NCBI RefSeq assembly: GCF_028369295.1
Contig: NZ_JAQMYP010000011.1
Location: 124,001 to 188,000 of the forward strand
DNA: 64,000 bases
Direction: 5' to 3'
DNA from: Streptomyces sp. HD
GTDB taxonomy: Bacteria > Actinomycetota > Actinomycetes > Streptomycetales > Streptomycetaceae
Positions 51,246 through 59,296 of this stretch are shown here, piece by piece. The position numbers and the translations under genes were made by a program. The notes beneath the pieces are model-generated. The model did not search any database, was not told the DNA's origin, and saw nothing but the letters and a program-made list of their open reading frames with translations. Numbering within the stretch: the first letter of the stretch is position 1; each line of letters begins with the position of its first letter.

Positions 51246-51842
51246 ATGACCACGATCGCAGTTCTCGGAAACGGCCGCGTCGGCGGCAACCTGGCCACAG
51301 CCCTCACCCGGGCAGGGCATGAGGTGACCGTGGCGGACCGCGCGCCGGGCGCCGCCGCCGACGCTGTCCGGACAGCCCAGATCGTCATCAACGCCACCCC
51401 GGGTGCCGGCTCGCTGGACCGGCTCGTCGCCCTGCGCGAGGAACTGCGCGACAAGATCCTCGTCGACGTTTCCAACGCCACCGTCGACGGACCGGACGGA
51501 CTGCCCGCCGACCTGATCTACCCCGGCTCAAGCCTCGCCGAGCAACTCCAGGAAGCGCTCCCCGAAACGCACGTCGTCAAGACACTCAACACCATGCTCT
51601 TCCCGGTGATGACCGCGCCAGCCACGCTCACCCAGGCGCCCGATGCCTTCCTCTCCGGCGAGGACCCGCAGGCCAAGCAGACCGTCCGTGAACTGCTCAT
51701 CAACCTCGGCTGGCGCAAGGAGTGGATCACTGATCTCGGCGGGATCCAGACCGCCCGCGCCACGGAGGCCGCGATACTGTTCGTACCGCACGTGATTCGG
51801 TCCAGCGGATTCGCGCCCTTCGCGATCTCGATCGCCCGCTGA
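51246..51842 (+). CDS. NAD(P)-binding protein, F420/NADP-reductase-like (transposon cargo)
   Basis: 198 residues. A Rossmann domain begins at once: TTIAVLGNGRVGGNLATALT (G-x-G-x-x-G), VTVADRAPGAAADAV, then IVINATPGAGSLDRLVALRE and DKILVDVSNATVDGPDGLPA, the layout of F420-dependent NADP reductase and 6-phosphogluconate-dehydrogenase-like small proteins. The substrate-binding part ETHVVKTLNTMLFPVMTAPA is also typical of the group. It may reduce or oxidise a small compound released by its operon partner. ATG 51246, AAGGACC about 10 bases upstream. Confidence 0.88.
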   Translation: MTTIAVLGNGRVGGNLATALTRAGHEVTVADRAPGAAADAVRTAQIVINATPGAGSLDRLVALREELRDKILVDVSNATVDGPDGLPADLIYPGSSLAEQLQEALPETHVVKTLNTMLFPVMTAPATLTQAPDAFLSGEDPQAKQTVRELLINLGWRKEWITDLGGIQTARATEAAILFVPHVIRSSGFAPFAISIAR

Positions 51843-52176
51843 TCCGCACACAGTGCACCGCCCCCGGCGGGCCCACATCCAGAACGGATACGACAGCGCA
51901 GCCAGGGCCAGCGATTCAGCGCCGGACGGCGACCCGTGGCCACCCTTCCCGGGGCCGTGGGCCTCGCACCGAGGAATCGGCCCATCTCACGGCGGACGCG
52001 CTTGCGGAGCTGGTCGCGAATCTGCCCGCCGATGCCCGCGGCGGCCGCCGGCACCGGCCTCACACTCGCCGATCCAAGTGCCGATCCAAGTGCGGGTGCG
52101 GGTGCGGGTGCGTGTGCATGGCGCTGGCGCCGGACGGCATCACGCTGCCGCTGAAGTAGTGACCTGGCATCGATGG
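51843..52176. other. Gene-free stretch before the transposase 3' end
   Basis: 334 bases. Contains a decayed GTGCGG hexamer tandem (about 52093-52118) and CGATCCAAGTGC twice (52070, 52083). No gene or terminator recognised with confidence. Confidence 0.5.
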
Positions 52177-55100
52177 TCAGGCTGCCTGGCCGTAGCCGTC
52201 CGCGCCGGGGCCGTCGCCGCGCAGCGGGCTGAAGTCGACGTCCAGGTGCGGGTCGTACGCCTCGGGCTCAAGGCCGAGTTCGTGGGTGGAGTACTCGCCG
52301 AAGCGGCGGATGTGCTCGGTCAGGTACGGCGAGATGTGGGCCAGGTCCTCGGGGTCGACGACGTGGCCCTCCTCCTGGAGCTGGCGCACGAGCTCGGCGA
52401 TGTCCAGGGCGTTGTGGAAGATCACCGCGTTCGTGAGCAGAGCGTTGAATTTCGCGGTCTTCTCCTGCTCGACGGGGTCGTTGTCGGTGATGACGCCACC
52501 GTTGCCGAAGCCGATCCACTGGGAGAAGCCGTTGAACGCCTCGACCTTGTTCGTGGCCGCGGTGACCCGCCGGCGCAGTGGGGCATCCGAGAGATAGCGC
52601 AGCAGCTGGACGGTACGGATCACACGGCCGACCTCACGGAAGGCGGTGTAGGTGGCGTTCTTGCGTGAGCCCGCGCGCAGGCGACGCAGCAGCAGCGTGG
52701 AGGAGATGGCGCCCTCGCGTACGGAGATCGCCACCCGCATCAGGTGCCGGAACTGGGACTCGATCAGGTCGAAGTCGATGACGTTGCGGCCCGGCTCGCC
52801 GAACAGGGCATCGATGTGCACGTACTCCGTCTGCTTCGTGGGCCGGTAGAAGGTCAGTTCCTTCCAGTTCCGGATCCTGGGCATCAGGTCGAAGCCCAGC
52901 AGGTGGGCGAGCGCAAAGACAGGGAAGCTCTGGCCCTGCGTATCCGCGTGCACCGTGGTCGGCTTCACCTCGGAGGTGTTCTTCAGCAGACCCTCGATGA
53001 TGTAGACGGCCTCCCACACCCCGCACGGGATGAAGTGCGTGAACAGCGCGATGTACGTGTCCGAGATGTGGTGGTAGGCGATGCCGCCCGGCTTGCCGTA
53101 CCGCACCGAGGTCTCGGACAGCAGGTTGTTGAGGTAGGTGTCCATGTGGGTACCGTCCGCAGCGACCGCGGAGCCGTCGCCCCACGCCTGGGAGATGTCC
53201 AGGCGTGCGTGCGCGTTGACCAGGTCGGCGATCGCCTCGTTCAGCGTCGGGATGGAGAAGTGCCGCGGCCAGCGACAGCTCGTGTCCGGTGACGCCGGGG
53301 ATGTGGCGGGCGGCCTCGTAGGGGCCCATGTTGGTGCCCTTCACGAACGTGGTGATCACGTACCTGCCGAAAGGGTCCCTCAGCTTCGGCTCGTTGCCGG
53401 ACGCCGGGCCGAAGCGGCGCCACCACTCCACCCAGTACGCGGTGCGGGAGATGATCCCGATTAGCGAGCGCTCCGGCAGCCTCGCCTTGATCTCCTGCTC
53501 CAGCACCCTGGCCGAGGCCCGCTGCCCCTCGGAGCGGTGCGCCTTGAGCGAGGGGATACCGGTCTCCGGGTCGATGACCAGACCCTCGTTGTCCGGGTAC
53601 CCGGCATCCGTCGCCGCGGCGGCCGCGGTGAGCTTGTCCTCCAGCTGCCGGCGGAACGACACGGCGTCGTACGGCACCGCGTCGCCGGGCTCGGCGAGCC
53701 CGACGTCCGCCAGGTAGTCGCCCAGCTTCGCCTCGACGTCCTCCCAGAGGAGCAGCTGCTCGCTCCAGTCGGCGTACTCCTCCGACCCGGCCACCGCGAC
53801 GTCGCCGGTGCGCAGTTCCTCAGCGAGCGCCGTGAAGACCATCGCCTCGAAGTGCTTGCGCACGAAGACGCCAGGCCGGTTCTTGTCGCGTACGGCCTTC
53901 TGCCAGTTCAGCGTGGCGAAGGAGATGTCGACCGGGCGGCCGTCCTCGTGCCGCTCCGGGATGTAGTCGCGGGAGGTCTTGTACCGGCGGGCGTGCGCGA
54001 GCACGTCCAGGACGCGGTTGTCCTCGGAGGTGGCCCGCAGCTCCAGGCGGCTGGTCAGGTCGTACATCGTGGAGCGGTCCTTGAGCAGGTGCCCGTACAG
54101 CAGCACCTCCCAGTAGTTGCCGTGGTGCGCGGCGACCTTCTCGATCTGCTCGTACTGGCCTTCGAACCCGCCGAAGTCGTCCACCGCCGCCGCGGGCACT
54201 CCCAAGGCGCCGGACTGCACGCGCAGGGCCTTCGCCATCGTGTGCAGGGCGGGCCCGAACCCTTCGCCGAGCCGCGCGGCGACGGCGTCGGCCTCCGCGT
54301 CCTGGTCGAGTTCCCCGACCGCCGCCAGGATCTCGGCCGTCATGACGGCCGCCTTCTCCCGGGCGGCCTGGACGGGACTGTCGGCGTCGATGTGCTGGAG
54401 CACGGTGCGGTAGTTCCCGATCAACGCCTCAACGATGGCCTGCTGTCGCTCCCGGATGCTCTCCAGCTCCGCCTTGGCCCGCTTGACCTGCAACGCGACC
54501 CGCTTGCAGAACATCGTGGTCAGGTCGTCGCGGGCCCGCATCCGCGCCTTGTGCGCCAGGCACACCAGCAGCGCGATCCGCTTCACCAGGTTGTAGTCCC
54601 GCAGCCCCGGTGCGTCCGTGGCGTCCGCCTCACCGGCGAAGTCGGTGATCTTCCCTGAGGCGACGCCGGCCAGCCACACCCCGGTCTCGCCGAGCTCGTC
54701 CACCCACCCGAGGTGTTCGGCCTGGGCGCGGAAGTGCGACCACGTCGGGGCCTTCGCCGACTGCTTCAGCCTGTTGTACTTCGTGGTGCCGGACTCGTCC
54801 TTCTCCGACAGCAGGGCCAGCAGCCGCTGACGGTGGGACTCGCTGAGCTGGTCGTAGATGCCCATGCAGATCGAGGCGTTCACCTCGGTGCGGACCTTCG
54901 CCGCGAGCGCGTCCAGCGTGGTGAAGCCCGGGAGCTCCAGTCCGGCTTCGACGACCTTCTCCAACGCGATGTTGATCAGGTCCGCCGGGCGGTTCTTCGA
55001 GACCGCCTCACTCCGCATCACGACCTCGGCGATCTTCCGGGCCTTCGCCTTGTCGTACGACAGACCCGTCCGCTGCCGTACGGCGGTCCGCTGTCGTTCC

Positions 55101-55381
55101 GCCGTACGGTTCACCGCCCTCGGCACCGTGCCTTCCGGCAGGTCGACTGCGCGGCGGACGAAGTCGACGACCTTATCGGGGATCTCGTCCAGCTTCGGGA
55201 AACACCCCATGCGCTGATACGACTTCAGCGCGAGCAGTTGGGGCAGCAGATGCTCGTCACAATCGGCACGGGCAGCAGCCCACTCGACCTAGTCACGGCT
55301 CGGCGCGAAGAACAGGTGCAGCTCATGCGCGGTGATCAGCCGCTTGAACCGCGGATACGCGGTCCTCTCGATCGAGGTCAC
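52177..55381 (-). pseudogene. tnpA: Tn3-family transposase with a stop codon and a frameshift
   Basis: The full reading starts at GTG 55381 (VTSIERTAYPRFKRLITAHE), the normal start of the DUF4158 N-terminal domain, but codon 31 is TAG (55289-55291) where related proteins have an acidic residue. An internal ATG at 55210 allows an 858 codon frame, but this shifts near 53268, where one base seems lost between GHELSLAA and RHFSIPTLNEAIADLVNAHA. The third part continues to 52177 with the DDE-domain blocks WGDGSAVAADGTHMDTYLNN, YHHISDTYIALFTHFIPCGV and GLLKNTSEVKPTTVHADTQG. Total length about 1068 codons is normal. Two independent lesions make this copy inactive unless they are sequencing errors. 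Confidence 0.88.
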
Positions 55382-55464
55382 AACCCACCCCGCCCCGGAC
55401 CAAATCCAACGTCACCACCAATGACGCTGAGCCGAACGGGTGACGGGCGGACCCGCTCAGGAGG

Positions 55465-55511
55465 CCAAGATCATTCCGTGGCGGGTTTCTGGCGTATCTG
55501 GGTCATGCCCC
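55465..55511 (-). repeat. Tn3 right terminal inverted repeat
   Basis: Complement begins GGGGCATGACCCAGATACGC. Located 84 bases outside the transposase start. The MFS open frame reads through it as L-G-H-D-P-D-T-P before stopping. Confidence 0.88.
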
Positions 55512-56598
55512 AGCCGGGACATCGCACTCGTCAGCAGCGCGGGCAGCAACATCCCCGTACCGAGGCAGTTGATCACCGCTCCGCCGACCAGCAGCGCCGC
55601 GTCGCCCGCCAGGAACATCACCCCGAACCCGACCGCGCAGACCGCGAGGACGGCGGGCAGCATCGGGTCGGGGGCGCGCTTCAGCCGGGCGAAGGCGACC
55701 GCCCCGCCCACGGTGGCCGCACTGGCGATCGCGGTGGCCAGGCCGATCACACCGGAGTTCTCCACTCCGAGGTCGTCGAGCAGGTACGACATCTCCACCG
55801 GGACCGTGTAGAAGACCATCGCCCCGAAGAAGGTGAGGGCGCAGATGCCGGACAACTGCCGCCAGGGGAAGACGCGGCGAACGGCCGGGCTCGCCGCATC
55901 GGCCCTGTCGGCCACGTCGGCGGTGTCAGCCACTTGGTCGTGTCGGCCACGTCGGCCGGAGGGGCCGCCGGGTTGGGCAGGGCGGAGGCCATCAGCGGGG
56001 TGAGGAGCAGACTCACGGCGTAGATCCAGAAGGGCACCCGCCAGCCCGCCGCGCCCACGGCGCCACCGAGCACGAAGAAGACGGTGGCCGACGCGGAGGC
56101 GCACATCGTCTGCAGGGCGAGGTACTTCACCCGCCGTTGACCGCTGTAGTAGTCGGCGATCAGCGTGGTGCAGCAGGTCATGATCGCGGCCTCGGCGACA
56201 CCGACCAGGGCCCGGCCGGCGATGGTCGCGCCGAGCGAGTCCAACCACAGTGGCGCCGTGCCGAACACGGCGTACAGGACGGTCGCGACGATCAGCAGCC
56301 GCTTGCGGCCCAGCCGGTCCACGACCACCCCGGCGAACGGGGCCAGCAGCGCCAGCGACAGCGCCGGTACGGTCAGCGCGAGAGGGACGAGCGCTTTGGC
56401 GCCGGGCGTCGAGGCGAAGTGGTCCTGCATCTTCGGCAGCACCGGCGCGATCAGTACGGCCCCCAGGATCGGCAGGCAGCTGCCCGCCATCAGCAGCGTC
56501 ACACGCAGCAGATGGGCGGGGCCCGACACGGCGACGCCCGACGCGGTGGCATCGTCGAGCGCTGGGGCGGGCGGGGTCGGGGACACGGCACCGGGCAT
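55512..56598 (-). pseudogene. Major facilitator transporter, N-terminal part (split by the Tn3 element)
   Basis: ATG 56598 (GGAG six bases upstream) starts MPGAVSPTPPAPALDDATAS. Ten hydrophobic helices follow, with the MFS signature between helices 2 and 3 (APFAGVVVDRLGRKRLLIVA) and helix 4 (LVGVAEAAIMTCCTTLIADY). A one-base loss near 55938 (after VADTT-K) shifts the frame; RVFPWRQLSGICALTFFGAM to LLPALLTSAMSRL continues in the next frame and meets the transposon edge. The remaining two helices are at 46806-47042. Probable drug or metabolite exporter; its substrate is unknown. Confidence 0.85.
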
Positions 56599-57252
56599 GG
56601 GGGACTCCAGGGGACGGCGAGCGGGAGCGGGCATGCCTCTCACAGGCGCCGACGACGCACGGCATGCCGGTGGACGACCCCACGGCGAACACCCGTGGGC
56701 GCCCCCACGCCGGCGGCTGGTCCGGACAGCGGCGTGCGGGTCGGGACGACTATGGGCCGCCTGTCTCCCCGCCGCCATCCTCCGAGCGATCGGAATCCCG
56801 GATCCCGGCCATCCATGGCGTGGATGGAGGCGTGGGTGAGCAACTCACGGGAGGCGGTGACGACGGCCTGGGTCTGGCAACCCACACCCATGGGTCGGGA
56901 TCCGCGTACAGCCCGCCCAGGCGGTGTCCCGCACGAGGGCCGCACCCGACCCGTCAGCCGCCTCGGCCACCCGACGTACGGCCTCGTCGTACGGCCCCTC
57001 CACCTCGCCCCGCCGCGGCACCCCGACGTCCCGGTCACCGACACGGCCCACTCGATGGCCGACCACCCCTGGGCGGGACCGGAAGGCGCAGCCGCCCGGC
57101 ACTGGGCCATGCCCCTGTGCCCCTGTGCCCCTGTGCCGCTGGGCGGCCTCCGCCTGACAGCGGCGCGCCGGGCCCGGACAACCCGGGCCCGGCAGCACAG
57201 CCGACCTGTACGACCCCCGGAGAACCGGGGGGTCAGCCTCTCCTCATCGGAG
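56599..57252. other. Gene-free stretch with a possible PLP-enzyme remnant
   Basis: 654 bases with no intact gene. It includes the MFS promoter on the minus strand and the possible remnant listed at 56870-57050. Confidence 0.5.
56870..57050 (-). pseudogene. Possible remnant of a PLP-dependent ammonia-lyase-like gene
   Basis: Minus-strand frame reading EVEGPYDEAVRRVAEAADGS then ALVRDTAWAGCTRIPT. This resembles the stretch V-x-G-x-Y-D-x-A-V ... D-T-A-W-x-G-Y-x-x-I-P of diaminopropionate ammonia-lyase and related fold II PLP enzymes. Frame is lost on both sides. The resemblance is short, so the call is tentative. Confidence 0.3.
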
Positions 57253-58821
57253 TCACCAATCCTTCTCCTTGTCGTGCTTGGGCTTGCTCGGCAGGCTGGG
57301 CTTGGAGGGAAGACTGGGCTTGGACGGGAGCTCCGGCTTGCTGGGGATGCTGGGCTTGGAGGGGAGCTCTGGCTTGCTGGGGATGCTGGGCTTGGACGGG
57401 AGCTCCGGCTTGCTGGGAATAGCCGGCTTCGAGGGAAGCTCGGGCTTGGTGGGGATCGCCGGCTTGGAGGGAAGCTCCGGCTTGCTTGGGATTGCGGGCT
57501 TGCTGGGGATGGCGGGCTTGGAGGGAAGCTCGGGCTTGGTGGGGATGGCCGGCTTGGAGGGAAGCTCCGGCTTGCTTGGGATTGCGGGCTTGCTGGGGAT
57601 GGCGGGCTTGGAGGGAAGCTCGGGCTTGGCGGGGATGGCGGGCTTCGAGGGGAGATCCGGCTTGGTGGGGATGGCCGGCTTCGAGGGAAGTTGCGGCTTG
57701 GCCGGGATCGCAGGCTTCGCGGGGAGCGCGGGCTTCGACGGCAGTTCCGGCTTCGACGGAAGCGCCGGCTTGGAGGGAAGTTCCGGCTTCGCGGGGATCG
57801 CCGGCTTGGAGGGGAGCTCAGGCTTCGAAGGCAGTGCGGGCTTTGCCGGCAGCGCAGGCTTCGCGGGGAGTTCGGGCTTGGCGGGGATCGCCGGCTTCGC
57901 GGGGAGCGCGGGCTTCTCCGGGAGTGCGGGCTTTGCCGGCAGCGCGGGCTTGGCGGGCAGCGCCGGCTTGGCCGGGAGTTCCGGCTTCGCGGGGAGCGCG
58001 GGCTTCTCCGGGAGCGCGGGCTTTGCCGGCAGCGCGGGCTTGGCGGGCAGCGCCGGCTTGGCCGGGAGTTCCGGCTTCGCGGGCAGCGCGGGCTTCGCCG
58101 GGAGCACAGGCTTCTCCGGCAACGCGGGCTTGACCGGGTAAGCGGGCTTGGCGGGGATCGCGGGCTTTGCCGGGAGTTGCGGCTTGGCGGGGATCGCGGG
58201 CTTTGCTGGGAGCTCCGGCTTCGCGGGGAGAGCCGGTTTGACCGGCTTCGCCGGGTAGTCGGGCTTGGCCGGGAGTACTGGCTTCGCCGGGAGCTCCGGC
58301 TTCGCGGGCAGCGCGGGCTTGACCGGATGTGCGGGCTTCTCCGGAAGCGCAGGCTTCGCGGGGATCGCGGGCTTGACCGGCTTGGCCGGGTAGTCGGGCT
58401 TGGCCGGGTGCGCTGGCTTGGCCGGGTAGTCCGGCTTGACCGGATGCGCGGGCTTGGCCGGCATCTCAGGCTTCGCCGGGTGCGCGGGCTTGTCAGGGTG
58501 GACCGGGTAGGCCGGCTTACCCGGGTGGGCGGGCTTGGCAGGCTTGGCCGGGTAAGCGGGCTTGCCCGGATGGGCAGGCTTGCCGGGCTTGGCCGGGTGG
58601 TCAGGCGTCGCGGGCTTGCCCGGGTGAGCGGGCTTCGCGGGGTTGCCCGGGTGTCCCGGCTTTTCCGGATGTGCCGGTTGGGCGGGCTTGGCCGGATGCG
58701 GGGGCGGGGTGGTGTGGTTCTGCGCGCCGGCGGTGCCCGCGCTCGTCAGCGCGGCTGCGGCCAGCGCGGCGGCCAGTGCGGCCGGCGTCAGAACAGATCG
58801 CCATCTCGGCGATGTTGTCAT
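57253..58821 (-). CDS. Secreted Pro-x-x triplet-repeat protein (PAKPxL/PSKPxI repeats)
   Basis: 522 residues. A Sec signal peptide (WRSVLTPAALAAALAAAALT, cleavage near AGA-Q, residue 33) is followed by about 480 residues in which nearly every third residue is Pro: units such as PAKPAIPAKPELPSKP and, nearer the N-terminus, HPGKPAYP. Lys stands before every second Pro, alternating with Ile, Leu, His or Tyr. This would form a stiff polyproline-II rod with a charged and a hydrophobic stripe. The tail KPKHDKEKDW has no sorting signal or membrane helix. Third-position use and repeats of 90 bp show recent internal duplication (57471/57561 and 57893/57983). ATG 58821 has GAGGAG 10 bases upstream; GTG 58830 is an alternative. 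A surface, adhesion or wall-spacer role is inference only. Confidence 0.85.
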   Translation of the reverse strand: MTTSPRWRSVLTPAALAAALAAAALTSAGTAGAQNHTTPPPHPAKPAQPAHPEKPGHPGNPAKPAHPGKPATPDHPAKPGKPAHPGKPAYPAKPAKPAHPGKPAYPVHPDKPAHPAKPEMPAKPAHPVKPDYPAKPAHPAKPDYPAKPVKPAIPAKPALPEKPAHPVKPALPAKPELPAKPVLPAKPDYPAKPVKPALPAKPELPAKPAIPAKPQLPAKPAIPAKPAYPVKPALPEKPVLPAKPALPAKPELPAKPALPAKPALPAKPALPEKPALPAKPELPAKPALPAKPALPAKPALPEKPALPAKPAIPAKPELPAKPALPAKPALPSKPELPSKPAIPAKPELPSKPALPSKPELPSKPALPAKPAIPAKPQLPSKPAIPTKPDLPSKPAIPAKPELPSKPAIPSKPAIPSKPELPSKPAIPTKPELPSKPAIPSKPAIPSKPELPSKPAIPTKPELPSKPAIPSKPELPSKPSIPSKPELPSKPSIPSKPELPSKPSLPSKPSLPSKPKHDKEKDW

Positions 58822-59296
58822 TTTCTCCACTCTCCTCGACTTGGTTCAGGGCCTCGTGACGGCTGGTCAGCACCAAGAGCCGGACAGTGGATGAGTACGA
58901 AATCGGCTGATATGAATAACCTTTTGACGGCCATATGCCACCGGATGGGGTATCGCTCGGGGCTGTTGATTGGCCCGGCTGGTGGCAGGGGTGAACGCCC
59001 CGGCAGCCGTCAGAAACCGTCGGGGCACCCGCCTGAGTCACCACTCCTCGGCCGTCGGCCCCCGGACTGTCGGGCCGGTTTCGATACCTGCACGCCAATG
59101 AGCAATTAACTGGCTTGGGATCCCACCGGCTCGCCTCCTCGCCACGCCCCTCCAGAGCCGAGTGGAACTCCCTCGGCCGGCCACCCGTTGACGTAGCGAA
59201 GATCCACAGACGTTTCAAACGTTCAGACGTGTCAGTCGTGTCAGATGTGTCAGCCGTGCCAGACGGTCAACGGATCCTTGAGCCACTTGGAGTGTC
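58822..59296. promoter_or_regulatory. Divergent control region of the triplet-repeat and FAD oxidoreductase genes
   Basis: 475 bases without a gene, lower in GC than average near 58885-58925 (ACGAAATCGGCTGATATGAA), where a promoter for the repeat protein may lie. A palindrome and tandem repeats near the right end are listed separately. Confidence 0.5.
59210..59262. promoter_or_regulatory. Palindrome plus GTGTCAG tandem repeats before the FAD oxidoreductase
   Basis: ACGTTT-C-AAACGT (59210-59222) is a perfect 13 bp dyad; it is followed by four spaced copies of CGTGTCAG-like units with a 10 bp period (59227-59262). The set lies 35-87 bases before the ATG, a good place for operator binding on one helix face. 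Confidence 0.4.

Larger units (their letters stand above)
47043..55511. mobile_element. Tn3-family transposon, 8469 bp, inserted in an MFS gene
   Basis: Ends are 47 bp inverted repeats starting GGGGCATGACCCAGAT (44 of 47 identical). The target sequence AGCCGG is present on both outer sides (47037-47042 and 55512-55517), so a 5-6 bp duplication was made, as expected for Tn3. Contents from left: two serine recombinases, a candidate res region, an integrase-like remnant, a LysR regulator with two divergent metabolic genes, and the transposase. The transposase has a stop codon and a frameshift, so the copy is probably no longer self-mobile. Confidence 0.9.

Noticed and set aside
57290..58640. Regular repeats resembling a CRISPR or satellite array
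   Set aside because: Period follows 9 and 18 bases in one protein frame, no unique spacers, and the repeats encode Pro-x-x triplets of a secreted protein.
56137..59109. 990 codon plus-strand frame rich in LGRELRLGGDR-like repeats
   Set aside because: Antisense of the triplet-repeat gene and the split MFS gene; the minus strand has the signal peptide and ribosome site.
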